Part shown: positions 26,799-37,085 of the stretch, in pieces | Position numbering within the stretch: position 1 is the stretch's first letter | How the letters are laid out: every line of letters starts with the position of its first letter | From: Sanguibacter hominis ATCC BAA-789 | Lineage (GTDB): Bacteria > Actinomycetota > Actinomycetes > Actinomycetales > Cellulomonadaceae | Assembly (NCBI RefSeq): GCF_012396185.1 | Contig: NZ_JAAXOW010000001.1 | Coordinates: 496,001 to 560,000 of the forward strand | DNA length: 64,000 bases | Direction of reading: 5' to 3' | The notes under the pieces: model-generated | Told to the model about the DNA's origin: nothing | The model's database searches: none | What the model saw: the letters and a program-made list of their open reading frames with translations, nothing else | Translations under genes and position numbers: made by a program

Positions 26799-27281
26799 TC
26801 AGGTCAGCAGCACGCCGACGACCCAGGCGCCCGCGGCGACGAGCGCACCCGCGAGCTCGACGAGGATCGTGATGCCCGTCGCGTGCAGCGCGACGCGCGT
26901 CGCAGCCCACGCGGCCTGAGCGTCCTTGCGGCGGGCGAGCTCGGCGAGGAACACTCCGAGAGGGAACCCGAGCAGCAACCCGACGACAGGGACCACGAAG
27001 AACCCGACGATGCCGACGACGGCGCCCCACACGAGCGTCGAGCCGGGGACGTCCGCCTTGCGCAGGTGCTTCCCGGCGAGGACGTACTTGCCGACGGCCG
27101 CGAGCGCGACGGCCGCGACGCCCACGGCGAAGGCGGTCCACGCGACCCAGCCGCCCGTGAGGATCGCCCAGACGACCACGGCGCCGAGCACGATGAGCGA
27201 GCCCGGCAGGACCTGGACGACGACACCGACGAGCCCGAGCAGCACGACCAGCCCGACGAGCACCTCTCCCCACGCATCCAC
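26799..27281 (-). CDS. DUF456 family membrane protein
   Basis: A 160-residue polytopic membrane protein. Glycine-rich hydrophobic helices surround the family-typical LPGSLIVLGAVVVWA (near 25-40), and a later glycine-rich segment reads GLLLGFPLGVFLAEL. DUF456 proteins are widespread and functionally unassigned. The start is ATG. It stands between the OmpA-like gene and a small membrane protein gene, all on the minus strand; the 112 bases before it hold the terminator of the next gene. Confidence 0.87.
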   Translation of the reverse strand: MDAWGEVLVGLVVLLGLVGVVVQVLPGSLIVLGAVVVWAILTGGWVAWTAFAVGVAAVALAAVGKYVLAGKHLRKADVPGSTLVWGAVVGIVGFFVVPVVGLLLGFPLGVFLAELARRKDAQAAWAATRVALHATGITILVELAGALVAAGAWVVGVLLT

Positions 27282-27339
27282 GGGACCACACTAGGTGCGG
27301 GTACGGGGCCGCGCCCGTGTCGGAGCCGTGCCCGGACGC

Positions 27340-27378
27340 ACGAGACCCGGAGCACCGTCGTGGCGCTCCGGGTCTCGT
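27340..27378 (-). terminator. Terminator of the 27394-27750 gene
   Basis: Perfect 14-bp inverted repeat ACGAGACCCGGAGC / GCTCCGGGTCTCGT with an 11-base loop, 15 bases past the stop. Its arms resemble those of the mdh terminator. Confidence 0.75.
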
Positions 27379-27393
27379 CGGTGCTGTGCGGCG

Positions 27394-27750
27394 TCAGGCC
27401 GTGTGGGTGTTGCCCCAGCCGATCGCGAGCGAGACGTTGAGGACGACGAGGGCGAGGATGCCGCCGATGTAGCCCTTCGTGACGCGCTCGGGCTTCTTCT
27501 CACCCAGCACGGTCATGACCGTGATGACGATCGTGACGAGCAGCTTGATGCCGATCTTCACCTGGTTGACGGAGCCGTCGTTCATCTCTTTGAGGCCGAC
27601 CATGAGGACGCCGGTCACGAGCGCGGTGAGCGCGGCGTGGAGCGCCCCCTTGGCGATCTTCGCGTCCTTGAGGTTCGCGACGAGCGAGCCCAGGATGAAG
27701 GCCCACGAGAGGAGGTGGAGCACGAGCATGACCTTGTAGACGATGTCCAT
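27394..27750 (-). CDS. Small four-helix membrane protein, unknown function
   Basis: A 118-residue membrane protein with helices at about 5-25, 36-52, 66-85 and 93-112. A short polar loop contains KEMNDGSVNQVKIGIK. The His/Trp near the N-terminus (LHLLSWAFILGS) and the regular helix spacing resemble small heme or quinone-site membrane proteins, but no confident family can be named. It has its own strong terminator and an ATG start and appears monocistronic. Confidence 0.78.
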   Translation of the reverse strand: MDIVYKVMLVLHLLSWAFILGSLVANLKDAKIAKGALHAALTALVTGVLMVGLKEMNDGSVNQVKIGIKLLVTIVITVMTVLGEKKPERVTKGYIGGILALVVLNVSLAIGWGNTHTA

Positions 27751-27805
27751 GGGCTCATCCTAGGAGAGGAACCGACGCGGTGTCAGTAAAACGTGATGAC
27801 CTTCG

Positions 27806-28498
27806 TCACAGGAGCTTTCGTGCGGCCGCCCACCGCGTCAGCTCGTGCCGGGACGACAGCTGCAGCTTGCGCAGCACCGCCGACACGTGCGTCTCGACGG
27901 TCTTGATCGAGATGAACAGCTCGCTCGCGACCTCCTTGTACGAGTAGCCGCGCGCGATCAGCCGCATGACCTCCTGCTCGCGGGCCGAGAGCCGGTCCAG
28001 CTCGTCGTCGTGCACAGCGACGTCCGCCGCAGCCGTCCCGAACGAGTCCAGCACGAAGCCCGCGAGGCGCGGCGAGAACACCGCGTCGCCCGACGCGACC
28101 CGCACGACGGCGTCCGACAGCTCCGGCCCCGAGATCGCCTTGGTCACGTACCCGCGAGCGCCCGCCCGGATGACCGCCACGACGTCCTGCGCCGCGTCAG
28201 AGACCGACAGCGCGAGGAACCGCGTCACCGAGCGGACGTCCTCGCAGCGCGCGAGCACCTCGGCACCGCCGCCACCCTGCCCGCCCGGCAGGTGCACGTC
28301 CAGCAGCACGACCGACGGCCGCAGCCGCGAGACGAGCTCGACGGCCTCGTCGACGTCCGACGCCTCCCCGACGACGCGCACGCGTCCGTCGAGGCTCGCC
28401 CGGACACCAGCCCGGAACATCAAGTGGTCGTCCACCAGCACGACGTCGACCGGGAGACCCTCCCCGTCCCGCACCTGCGCCGACACCTGATCGTTCAT
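27806..28498 (-). CDS. NarL/LuxR-family response regulator (LiaR-like)
   Basis: A 230-residue regulator. The receiver domain (about 16-140) has the acidic pair in VVLVDDHLMFRAGVRASL and the phospho-acceptor Asp in VVLLDVHLPGG, followed by a switch region with ALSVSD and the Lys in GYVTKAI. The C-terminal LuxR helix-turn-helix is LSAREQEVMRLIARGYSYKE onward, ending KTVETHVSAVLRKL. It lies 133 bases downstream of the PspC-kinase gene on the same strand and is its likely partner. I chose the ATG at 28498, the first Met next to the receiver fold. Candidate binding sites are the CAGGGTC repeats upstream of the kinase. Confidence 0.93.
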   Translation of the reverse strand: MNDQVSAQVRDGEGLPVDVVLVDDHLMFRAGVRASLDGRVRVVGEASDVDEAVELVSRLRPSVVLLDVHLPGGQGGGGAEVLARCEDVRSVTRFLALSVSDAAQDVVAVIRAGARGYVTKAISGPELSDAVVRVASGDAVFSPRLAGFVLDSFGTAAADVAVHDDELDRLSAREQEVMRLIARGYSYKEVASELFISIKTVETHVSAVLRKLQLSSRHELTRWAAARKLL

Positions 28499-28631
28499 CG
28501 CCCGCTCTTCCCGTACAGCCACCCGCGCGCCGATCGGCGCACCGGGACCACCGTACCGGGACACAGGGAGGCAGTGGAGGGCATTGCGACTGGTCAGGCG
28601 GCCAGGCCGCCGCAGGGCGCGTCGCGGCCGG

Positions 28632-29957
28632 TCAGCCCTCCGCGCTGCCCGGCGTCGGCGCGCCGACCGGGTCGTCGCGATGGATCGGCACGCTCAGGTG
28701 CACCTCGGTGCCCCGCTCCGGGCGGCACGTGATCGTCGCCTCCCCGCCACGACGCCGCACCCGGCCGAAGATCGACTCGCGCACCCCGAAGCGGTCCGAA
28801 GGGACCTGGTCGAGGTCGAAGCCCTCGCCACGGTCCCGCACGAACACCTCCGCGCGGTCGTCACGCACCTCGAGGTACAACGACACGGGGGGGCGGCCGT
28901 GCGCGACCGCGTTGACGAGCGCCTCGCGCGTAGCCTGCAAGAGCGCCGTCGTCGCCGCCGTCGGCACCCCGTCGCCGACGACGACCGTGTCGATCACCGC
29001 CGACGACGCCGTCTCCTCGTCGTCACCCCGACGGCCGTCCTCGACCTCCGCGACGAGCGCGCGCAGCTGCGCCGCGATCGACGTCCCCTCAGGCGGACGG
29101 TCCGCGTACAGCCACTCGCGCAGCTCACGCTCCTGCGCACGCGCGAGACGCGCGACGTGCTCCGGCCGGTCCGCCGAGCGGCGGATGAGGGCGAGCGTCT
29201 GCAGCACGGAGTCGTGCAGGTGCGCCGCGATGTCCGCACGCTCCGACTCGCGTGCACGTGCCTCCTGCTCCGACCGCAGCTGCCGCACCAGCCGCACCCA
29301 CCAGGGCGCGAGCACGAGCGCGAGGCCCGCGATCACCGCGACTGCCGCGACCGCCGCGTCGACCACGACCACCCACGGCCGGCCGCCACCGACGAAGAGC
29401 AGGACGCCGACGAGGACGAGCAGCAGCCCGCCCGCGAGCTGGAGCAGCCCGTTCGGCGACCGCCCGCCCGCACGCGACAGCCAACGGCCGCGCTCGACCG
29501 AGTCGAGCTGCCCCCACGCGAGCGCGGCGCCCGCCACGACGATCATCGTCGGCAGCACCCACTTCACGTCGACGTGATGACCCGTGCGGTCGGCGACGAG
29601 GAGGACCGCACCCGTGAGCAGCAGGGCACCGACCGCGACGTCCTTGACCGGGATCGACCGGAACCGCTCCTGGAGGGAACGGCTGAGCCGCTGCGCCGAG
29701 ACCGGCTGCGCGCTGCGCGCCGCCTCGGCCGGGTCCCCCTCGGGGACGAACAACCACAGGAAGAGGTAGAGCGCAGGGCCGGTCCCGCCGACGAGGGTCA
29801 ACGCGACGAAACCCAGACGGACGAGCCGCACGTCGAGCGTGAGATGGGCCGCGAGACCTGAGGCGACACCGCCCACCCATCGGCCACGGCGCGGCCGCCG
29901 CAACGGCAGCCCGCCGGTGCGGGCCGCCGGTCCGACGCGGGGCGGAGGTGCGTTCAT
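28632..29957 (-). CDS. Sensor histidine kinase with N-terminal PspC domain (LiaS-like)
   Basis: A 441-residue membrane kinase. A PspC domain (about 20-80, GRWVGGVASGLAAHLTLDVR) precedes four to five further helices to about 235. The HisKA_3 dimerisation region follows, with the phospho-acceptor His in AAHLHDSVLQTLALIRR (near 255). The HATPase ends with ATREALVNAVAHG (N-box) and RDRGEGFDLD. PspC fusion to a kinase is typical of actinobacterial envelope-stress systems of the LiaS type. It is divergent from a second PspC gene, with heptamer repeats between. The signal is presumably membrane stress. Confidence 0.93.
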   Translation of the reverse strand: MNAPPPRVGPAARTGGLPLRRPRRGRWVGGVASGLAAHLTLDVRLVRLGFVALTLVGGTGPALYLFLWLFVPEGDPAEAARSAQPVSAQRLSRSLQERFRSIPVKDVAVGALLLTGAVLLVADRTGHHVDVKWVLPTMIVVAGAALAWGQLDSVERGRWLSRAGGRSPNGLLQLAGGLLLVLVGVLLFVGGGRPWVVVVDAAVAAVAVIAGLALVLAPWWVRLVRQLRSEQEARARESERADIAAHLHDSVLQTLALIRRSADRPEHVARLARAQERELREWLYADRPPEGTSIAAQLRALVAEVEDGRRGDDEETASSAVIDTVVVGDGVPTAATTALLQATREALVNAVAHGRPPVSLYLEVRDDRAEVFVRDRGEGFDLDQVPSDRFGVRESIFGRVRRRGGEATITCRPERGTEVHLSVPIHRDDPVGAPTPGSAEG

Positions 29958-29992
29958 GGGACTGATCCTCGCACCGCAGCCGCGCTCTCCGG

Positions 29993-30040
29993 GACCCTGA
30001 GGCCGCAGGACCAGGGTCTCGGGGAGCAGAAGTCAGGGTC
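29993..30040. promoter_or_regulatory. CAGGGTC repeats in the divergent PspC promoter region
   Basis: GACCCTG (29993-29999) is inverted relative to CAGGGTC at 30012-30018. A second CAGGGTC lies at 30034-30040, exactly 22 bp (about two helical turns) after the first, and a partial CAGGGAG follows at about 30045. The region separates the kinase gene from the PspC operon, so these are candidate sites for the response regulator. Confidence 0.5.
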
Positions 30041-30095
30041 GGTTCAGGGAGACACCCGATGGTCCCGCCCGCACCGCCGGCGGCAGGCTGGAGCC

Positions 30096-31634
30096 ATGGA
30101 CACGACCAGCACCCCTCCCAGCCAGCCGGACCCGTCCGGCGCGGGCCCGGCCTGGCAGCCGGGGTCCCAGCAGCCGCCATACGGCTACACCGGCCAGACG
30201 CCGAACCCCGGCGCCGTGCCGCCCCCCGGGGGCGCACCCCGCACCCCGTCCAGCCCGTCGCTCGACGGCTTCTTCGACTCGATCCGCCGCTACGGCATCG
30301 TGCGGACGGACGAGCGGTGGGTCGCGGGCGTCTGCGGCGGGATCGCGCGGCGCTGGAACGTCGACGTCGCGCTCGTGCGCGGCCTCGCCGTCGTCTCCCT
30401 CCTCCTCGCCGGCGCCGGGCTCGTCCTGTACGGCGCCGCGTGGCTGCTCCTCCCCGAGGAGGCGGACGGCCGCTCACACCTGCAGGAGCTGTTCCGCGGC
30501 AACTTCGACATCGCCGTGGTCGGCGGCTTCCTCGCCGTCGTCATGGGCCTGTCGTGGGACAACCCGTGGCGCTGGTTCACGCCGTGGGGCGGCCCGATCG
30601 AGGGCCTCGCCTGGGCCGTGCTCGTCGGCATCGTGATCGTCGCGACGATCAGCGCGGTCTCCGGACGCCAGAACGGCCCCAAGCCGGGACCGGGCCCCGT
30701 GCCCCCGCCTGGCCAGGCCCCGTTCTCCGGCCCGACGCCGCAGCCTGGCCCGTACGCCGCAGCACCCTCGCAGGCGGGCCCCACCGCGCACGCGACGCCC
30801 CAGCAGGGGCCGTACACGACGCCGCCTCCCGCGGGCGCGTGGGCAGGCAGCCCTGCGCCCGCTCCGTCCCCGTCGACCGGGTCGTCGCAGTGGGACGAGC
30901 TGAACTCGTTCGTCGGCAGCAACCTCGGCGGCACCCCGCCGAGGCCCGCACCAGCGCCGAAGCCCCGCGGTCCCGTCGTCAAGGGCGCGGGTCCGGTCAC
31001 GGTCAGCATCGTCGTCGGCGTCTCAGCGATCGTCGCGGCCGTCCTCCTCGCGCTCTCGCGGACCGGCGACTTCACGGGCCCCGTGCTGCTGACGTCGCTC
31101 GGTGTCCTCATCGGGCTCAGCGGGCTCGCGACCATGATCTCCGGCATCCGCGGACGCTCGACGGGCGCGCTCGGCGGGATCGCAATCCTCGCGATCCTCG
31201 CCGCCGGCCCGACAGCCGCGTGGCACTCGCTCGACCTCAACATCTCCGAGGCGCAGGGAGTCGTCATGGGCGACGAGAACTACTCGCCGACGTCGGTCGC
31301 GACCGCCGAGAAGGGCTTCGCGATGGGCCTCGGCAACTGGGTCCTCGACCTCACCGAGGTTCCCCTCACCCCGGGCACGACAGTCACGGTGCCCGCGACG
31401 TTCGCCGCAGGCGAGCTCACGATCCTGGTTCCGGAGGGCTCCGCGTGGACGGCCGGAGTCCGGCTCAACGCGGGCTCGGTGAAGGTGGTCGCGGGCGACG
31501 ACCTGCACGGGTCCGACGGCGTGAGCGGCTCCGAGCGCCGCTACACCTCCAGCGCCGTCGAGGACGGCGCCACCCCGACGCTGGACCTGTCCGTCTCCGG
31601 GCTGGCCGGCCAGATCAGGATCGAGGAATCATGA
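30096..31634 (+). CDS. PspC-domain membrane protein with Pro-rich linkers and C-terminal LiaF/DUF-like domain
   Basis: A 512-residue membrane protein. A Pro/Gly-rich N-terminus (1-55) precedes a PspC domain (about 70-120, DERWVAGVCGGIARRWNVDV), a further helix pair, and a long Pro/Gln/Ala linker (about 190-300). Four helices follow (about 305-370), and a beta-rich C-terminal domain (about 385-512) resembles the LiaF-like/toast-rack fold. PspC and LiaF-like parts together suggest the sensing or inhibitory component of the adjacent two-component pair. Start ATG; its stop overlaps the next start (ATGA). Confidence 0.85.
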   Translation: MDTTSTPPSQPDPSGAGPAWQPGSQQPPYGYTGQTPNPGAVPPPGGAPRTPSSPSLDGFFDSIRRYGIVRTDERWVAGVCGGIARRWNVDVALVRGLAVVSLLLAGAGLVLYGAAWLLLPEEADGRSHLQELFRGNFDIAVVGGFLAVVMGLSWDNPWRWFTPWGGPIEGLAWAVLVGIVIVATISAVSGRQNGPKPGPGPVPPPGQAPFSGPTPQPGPYAAAPSQAGPTAHATPQQGPYTTPPPAGAWAGSPAPAPSPSTGSSQWDELNSFVGSNLGGTPPRPAPAPKPRGPVVKGAGPVTVSIVVGVSAIVAAVLLALSRTGDFTGPVLLTSLGVLIGLSGLATMISGIRGRSTGALGGIAILAILAAGPTAAWHSLDLNISEAQGVVMGDENYSPTSVATAEKGFAMGLGNWVLDLTEVPLTPGTTVTVPATFAAGELTILVPEGSAWTAGVRLNAGSVKVVAGDDLHGSDGVSGSERRYTSSAVEDGATPTLDLSVSGLAGQIRIEES

Positions 31635-32299
31635 GCACCGACGACACGACGCAGCCCCTGCCCACGACGCCGGGCACCTACGCCACGCGCCCCCTGCCCG
31701 CCGCCGACGCCGCCAAGGCCAAGGAGGGTGCAGACGGGTACGAGCAGGCACCGACGACCGAGGTCCTCCCCACCACGGACGCCGGCGACCTCGGCGAGCC
31801 AGCGGTCACCGCCGTGGACGACCACTCCGTCGATGCCGACGCCGCAGCCCAGGAGGACGACGCGACCCAGGACGACGACGACGCGGCCCCGGTGACCGAG
31901 GCCGCGAGCACCACCGAAGCGAGCCCCGCAGGCTCGGGCACGCCGGGCAGAGACGCCAGCGGCACCCCCGCCGGGTACGCCGCGAGCACCCCGGGCGGGT
32001 ACACGACGGGCGGGTACACGACAGGCGGGTACCCGACGGGCGGCTACGCCCCCGGCTCCCCGACCGGCGCCTGGACGCCCTCCTCCCCCGCGCCGCGCGA
32101 GCCGCGCCCGGTCTCGACCGCGGTACGCACGTCGACGATCGTCTGGGGTGCGATCCTCGTGGTCGCCGCGATCGTCGTCCTCGCGACGGCCGCCGGGATG
32201 AGCCTCGACCTCGAGCTCGTCGGGATCTTCGTCCTCGGCGGTGCGGGCCTCGCCCTCCTCGTCGGGACGGTCGCGACGCAGGCGCGCCGCCAACGCTGA
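31631..32299 (+). CDS. Membrane protein with long disordered repetitive N-terminus
   Basis: A 222-residue protein. About 155 residues of Thr/Ala/Asp/Glu-rich sequence include an acidic run (QEDDATQDDDDAA) and a GGYTTGGYTTGGYPTGGY repeat. Two C-terminal helices follow (about 168-190 and 195-213) with a basic end. It is translationally coupled to the PspC gene upstream (ATGA), so it is probably part of the same envelope-stress unit. No domain is recognised beyond the paired helices common in such operons. Confidence 0.78.
   Translation: MSTDDTTQPLPTTPGTYATRPLPAADAAKAKEGADGYEQAPTTEVLPTTDAGDLGEPAVTAVDDHSVDADAAAQEDDATQDDDDAAPVTEAASTTEASPAGSGTPGRDASGTPAGYAASTPGGYTTGGYTTGGYPTGGYAPGSPTGAWTPSSPAPREPRPVSTAVRTSTIVWGAILVVAAIVVLATAAGMSLDLELVGIFVLGGAGLALLVGTVATQARRQR
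31993..32052 (+). repeat. Four 15-bp in-frame tandem repeats encoding GGYTT-type units
   Basis: Units close to GGGCGGGTACACGAC repeat four times and encode G-G-Y-(T/P/A)-(T/P). Because the unit is a multiple of three, copy-number change would keep the frame. Confidence 0.75.
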
Positions 32300-32315
32300 G
32301 GCGCCCGGCAGACGC

Positions 32316-33995
32316 TCAGCGGGACTCGGCCAGGGCCGCGCGCACGCGCGCGGTCGCCTGGCCGTCCCAGCCCTCGGGCTGGACGATCGCGGCCCACAGG
32401 TCGACGGCGTCCAGCCCGTAGGCGTGCCCGTGCCCGTCGGGGACGTCGAGCGAGAACACCATGTCGAGCGAGACCTGCCAGAACGTCACGACCGGGAACC
32501 AGCGCACGCCCGGGTCGACGTCGGGCCCCGACGGCTCATGGAGCCAGTCGGGGCGCTTCAGCAGCAGATCGGTCGACCACCACGTGACGGGGTCGCTCGC
32601 GTGCTGCCAGAACACGATCCGATGGTCGCCCCAGGGCGCGCCGTCGAGCTGAAGGTCCTCGGGTGAGGCTGCGAACCTGATCGCCGCGCCGCCGTCGACC
32701 ACGGGCAGTCGCTCGAGGGACCCGGCGTCACGGTTCGCGGTGATCGTCGCCCACGGTTCGGCGAACCCGGGTGTGCCGACGAGCAGCGCTCCGTCGACGC
32801 CGGTGACGAGCGCCTCCGCGTCGGGGAAGGCCGCCTGGCTGCCGTACGACCCGAGGCTCTCGCCGAACACGACGAGCCGCGGTCGCTGCGCCTCAGGGAT
32901 CGACGCGAGGCGGACCTGGACCGCCTCGAGGAGCGCCTGCCCTGCGGCGCGCGGGGTGTCGCGGTCGACGACGAACGCGACCGGGCTCGGCAGGTAGGAG
33001 TACTGCATCGCGGCGATCGCGCTGTCGCCGCTCGTCACGTGCTCGAGCGCGGACGCGATGGTCTCGTTGACCCAGCCGGTTCCCGTCGTCGTCGCGACGG
33101 CGAGCGTGCCTCGTCCGAACGCGCCCGTGCGGTCGAGCTCGGCGACGACGTGGGCGGCGACGTCGTGCACGTCGCCTTCTGGCCCGGCCGCGTCGCGGCC
33201 CGCGTAGACGCGGATCGGTTCGAGCGCCGCGCGCCGGGTGACCGCCGCGAGCGCCTCGGCGTCGCTGCCGCCTGCGACGAAGCGCCGTCCTTCGCTGCCG
33301 AGCGTCTCCCACCGCTCAGGGGACTCGGGAGACCCGGAGCGCAGCGGGCTCGTCGGTCGGACGACGCCTTGCGGAGTGTCCCGGTCGGCGACCTGGGCCG
33401 CCCGCTCGGCGGTAGCGACGAGGCCGCGCCGGACGGTCGCGTCGGCTGCGAGCACGACGAGGACGACGACGAGCATGACCCCGATGAGCCGCGCGACCGG
33501 CGCGGGCAGGAACCGGTCGAGGCGCAGGATGATCCGTTGGCAGAGCGCGCGGATACCGCGTGCGACGAACAGGATCGTGGCGGCGATCAGGAGCGCGAGC
33601 GGCAGCACCGCGAGGTACGTCCCGTACGGTGCGCTGGTCCTGCCGACGAGCTCGCGGACGATCTTCTGCCAGTACGTCCCCATGACGAGCGCGAGCGGGA
33701 CGACGACGGCGCTCGTCCACCCGAGCACACGCCACCCGAGACGCCGGGTGCGCACGGAGAACCGAGGGCTCACGCCGCAGCCCCGCACCACCCACACGAC
33801 GAGGCACCCCAAGCCGTACCCGATCACCGAGCTGAGCCCCGTCGCGACCGCCTGGAGGTACCAGGCGCGTGGGAGCAGCGACGGCGTCATCGACGCCGCG
33901 AAGAACGTGAGCGCGAAGGCGAGCGCGACGGGGTGCAACCTCTCGGCGTGCCCGTAGGCCCAGCCGATGACGGCGGTGCGTGCACGTGCGGGCAT
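32316..33995 (-). CDS. Membrane-anchored alpha/beta-hydrolase (Abhydrolase_9 family)
   Basis: A 559-residue protein. The N-terminal membrane half has about five helices (20-195), and a C-terminal alpha/beta-hydrolase domain follows (about 240-550). The nucleophile elbow is VVFGESLGSYG (near 368), a GxSxG motif. The late histidine is probably in the VPDGHGHAYG segment near 525. This matches the paired Abhydrolase_9_N plus Abhydrolase_9 architecture found in actinobacteria, whose substrates are not established. The ATG start and family length look complete. It is convergent with the PspC operon, with 16 bases between stops. Confidence 0.87.
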   Translation of the reverse strand: MPARARTAVIGWAYGHAERLHPVALAFALTFFAASMTPSLLPRAWYLQAVATGLSSVIGYGLGCLVVWVVRGCGVSPRFSVRTRRLGWRVLGWTSAVVVPLALVMGTYWQKIVRELVGRTSAPYGTYLAVLPLALLIAATILFVARGIRALCQRIILRLDRFLPAPVARLIGVMLVVVLVVLAADATVRRGLVATAERAAQVADRDTPQGVVRPTSPLRSGSPESPERWETLGSEGRRFVAGGSDAEALAAVTRRAALEPIRVYAGRDAAGPEGDVHDVAAHVVAELDRTGAFGRGTLAVATTTGTGWVNETIASALEHVTSGDSAIAAMQYSYLPSPVAFVVDRDTPRAAGQALLEAVQVRLASIPEAQRPRLVVFGESLGSYGSQAAFPDAEALVTGVDGALLVGTPGFAEPWATITANRDAGSLERLPVVDGGAAIRFAASPEDLQLDGAPWGDHRIVFWQHASDPVTWWSTDLLLKRPDWLHEPSGPDVDPGVRWFPVVTFWQVSLDMVFSLDVPDGHGHAYGLDAVDLWAAIVQPEGWDGQATARVRAALAESR

Positions 33996-34065
33996 CTCCC
34001 GATGCTAGCGAGTGGCTCGCGCGGCACCCGGGGCGGCCGTGGAGATCTCTGGCTGCGGACGCAGC

Positions 34066-34096
34066 GAAGGGCCGCACCGTCGTGGTGCGGCCCTTC
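34066..34096 (-). terminator. Terminator of the 34119-34727 gene
   Basis: Perfect 13-bp stem GAAGGGCCGCACC / GGTGCGGCCCTTC with a five-base loop, 22 bases past the stop. Confidence 0.8.
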
Positions 34097-34118
34097 GTCA
34101 GGGGTGGTGCAGGGTGCG

Positions 34119-34727
34119 TCAGACCGTGTCGACGCGGGTCGCGGCGACCGGGGCGGCGGCGAGGCGCTGGAACGCGAAGCCGATGACCAGGAACATCACG
34201 CCGAGGCCCATGACCAGCGCGGAGACGCCGTAGGCAATGACCGAGCTGAAGAGCGAGGCGCGGAGGAAGGAGCCGTTCATGACCGTGTTGCGCTGGCCCT
34301 GGGCGGCGGCAGCCTGCTCGGTGTTGGAGATGACCTCGGGAGCGGCGGCGAGCTCGTTGAGCTTCGCGATGTCCATCTTGTCGACCGCTGCGGCGATCTC
34401 CTCGGAAGCGGTCGCGTCAGCGGCCTTCGCGGCGTCCTTGAACTCGGTGACCTTCGCACCGAGCTGGGCGTACGTGAGGCCGTCCGATGCCTTGAGCGCG
34501 TGCTTGTTGATGACCTCGGCCTGGGCGTAGGCGGTGAACGGGCCGCCGACCTTCTTGCCGGCGAGCATGTCGGCGTCGGCGGAGATCGTGATCTCCTCGG
34601 CCTTGAGCTGGCTGGTGATCATGCCCCAGACAGCGCCACCGGCGATGATCAGGACAGCACCGGCGATGAACGAGATGATCGCGACGATCGCGACCGGCTT
34701 GCTGGACTTGGCGACTGCAGCAGTCAT
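34119..34727 (-). CDS. Two-TM protein of unknown function (often mislabelled LigA)
   Basis: A 202-residue protein with one helix near the N-terminus (about 12-37) and one near the C-terminus (about 160-187). Between them is a mostly helical, Ala/Lys/Glu-rich extracytoplasmic segment containing EEITISADADMLAGKKVGGP. Actinobacterial homologues of this layout are commonly annotated as aromatic ring-opening dioxygenase LigA, but no dioxygenase metal ligands or fold are visible. The codons are Lys/Ile-richer than its neighbours, suggesting strong expression. It has a strong terminator and a clear ATG preceded by GAGGGGAAA. Confidence 0.82.
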   Translation of the reverse strand: MTAAVAKSSKPVAIVAIISFIAGAVLIIAGGAVWGMITSQLKAEEITISADADMLAGKKVGGPFTAYAQAEVINKHALKASDGLTYAQLGAKVTEFKDAAKAADATASEEIAAAVDKMDIAKLNELAAAPEVISNTEQAAAAQGQRNTVMNGSFLRASLFSSVIAYGVSALVMGLGVMFLVIGFAFQRLAAAPVAATRVDTV

Positions 34728-34915
34728 GGTGTTTCCCCTCGTGGGCCGTCCCCCTTCTCGAGGGCCGGACTGTTTTCCGATGCCTCAAAACTAGAACGCC
34801 TCGCGGTCCCGCCAGGGGGACCAAGGGCTCAATTTTCACGGCTCTTCCAGACGAGTCTGGCAGCAAGGGCCCTTGGATCAAGACCAAGGTCCCGGCTCGG
34901 CGCGTCGAGGGCAGG

Positions 34916-34953
34916 ACGAAGGGCCCGCCCCCTTGCGGGGGCGAGCCCTTCGT
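34916..34953 (-). terminator. Terminator of guaA
   Basis: ACGAAGGGC / GCCCTTCGT with an internal CGCCCCC / GGGGGCG continuation forms a near-perfect long hairpin, 23 bases past the guaA stop. Confidence 0.8.
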
Positions 34954-34976
34954 CATGCCACGACGTCAGATCGTGG

Positions 34977-36554
<1,578 letters not shown>

Positions 36555-36596
36555 CCGACAAGGATAGTGGGCGCCCCCACGGCCGGTCGCGGCGTC

Positions 36597-37007
36597 TCAG
36601 GGCGCCTGCGTCACACCCGGGGCTGCGTCGCTGCCGCCGCCCGCCGCGGCGCGCTCCGCGCCGTCGAGCAGCGCCGTCGCCTCCGCGTGGACCTTCTTCT
36701 CGACGACGAACGACATGACGGGCACGACCCCCGCGAGCACCATCGTCACGAGGCGGCCGAACGACCACCGCATCTTCGACCACAGGTCGACGACCGTGAC
36801 GAGGTACACGACGTAGATCCAGCCGTGCGCGAACGGGATCCACCTGAGGTACCGCATGACCGAGTCGGGCGCGTGGAACGCGTACTTCAGCAGCAGCTCG
36901 ACGCACAGCACGAGCAGGAAGGTGCCCGTCACGAGCGCGAGCACGCGGTACCGGGACACCGCCCCGCGGGCGCGGGCGATCCTCGTGGGCAGGTCGATCG
37001 CGGTCAC
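36597..37007 (-). CDS. DUF3817 family membrane protein
   Basis: A 136-residue membrane protein with three helices. It includes the family core RYRVLALVTGTFLLVLCVELLLKY (here cited only for position, about 19-42) and IPFAHGWIYVVYLVTVVDL (near 58-76). A charged tail ends the protein. DUF3817 is common next to guaA in actinobacteria; its function is unknown. I chose the GTG at 37007 because GGAGGAG lies five bases upstream; the longer ORF start at 37094 has no ribosome site. It is divergent from the ABC exporter genes. Confidence 0.88.
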   Translation of the reverse strand: MTAIDLPTRIARARGAVSRYRVLALVTGTFLLVLCVELLLKYAFHAPDSVMRYLRWIPFAHGWIYVVYLVTVVDLWSKMRWSFGRLVTMVLAGVVPVMSFVVEKKVHAEATALLDGAERAAAGGGSDAAPGVTQAP

Positions 37008-37085
37008 TCGTGCTCCTCCAGGCTCGGTGCGGGCCGTGCGGAAAACATGTTCGTGGATGTCAGGCCCACCGCCCATGCTAGAGGG

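Noticed and set aside
34119-34727. Annotation as aromatic ring-opening dioxygenase LigA
   Set aside because: Two terminal TM helices and no dioxygenase metal ligands; the label appears to be a propagated error.
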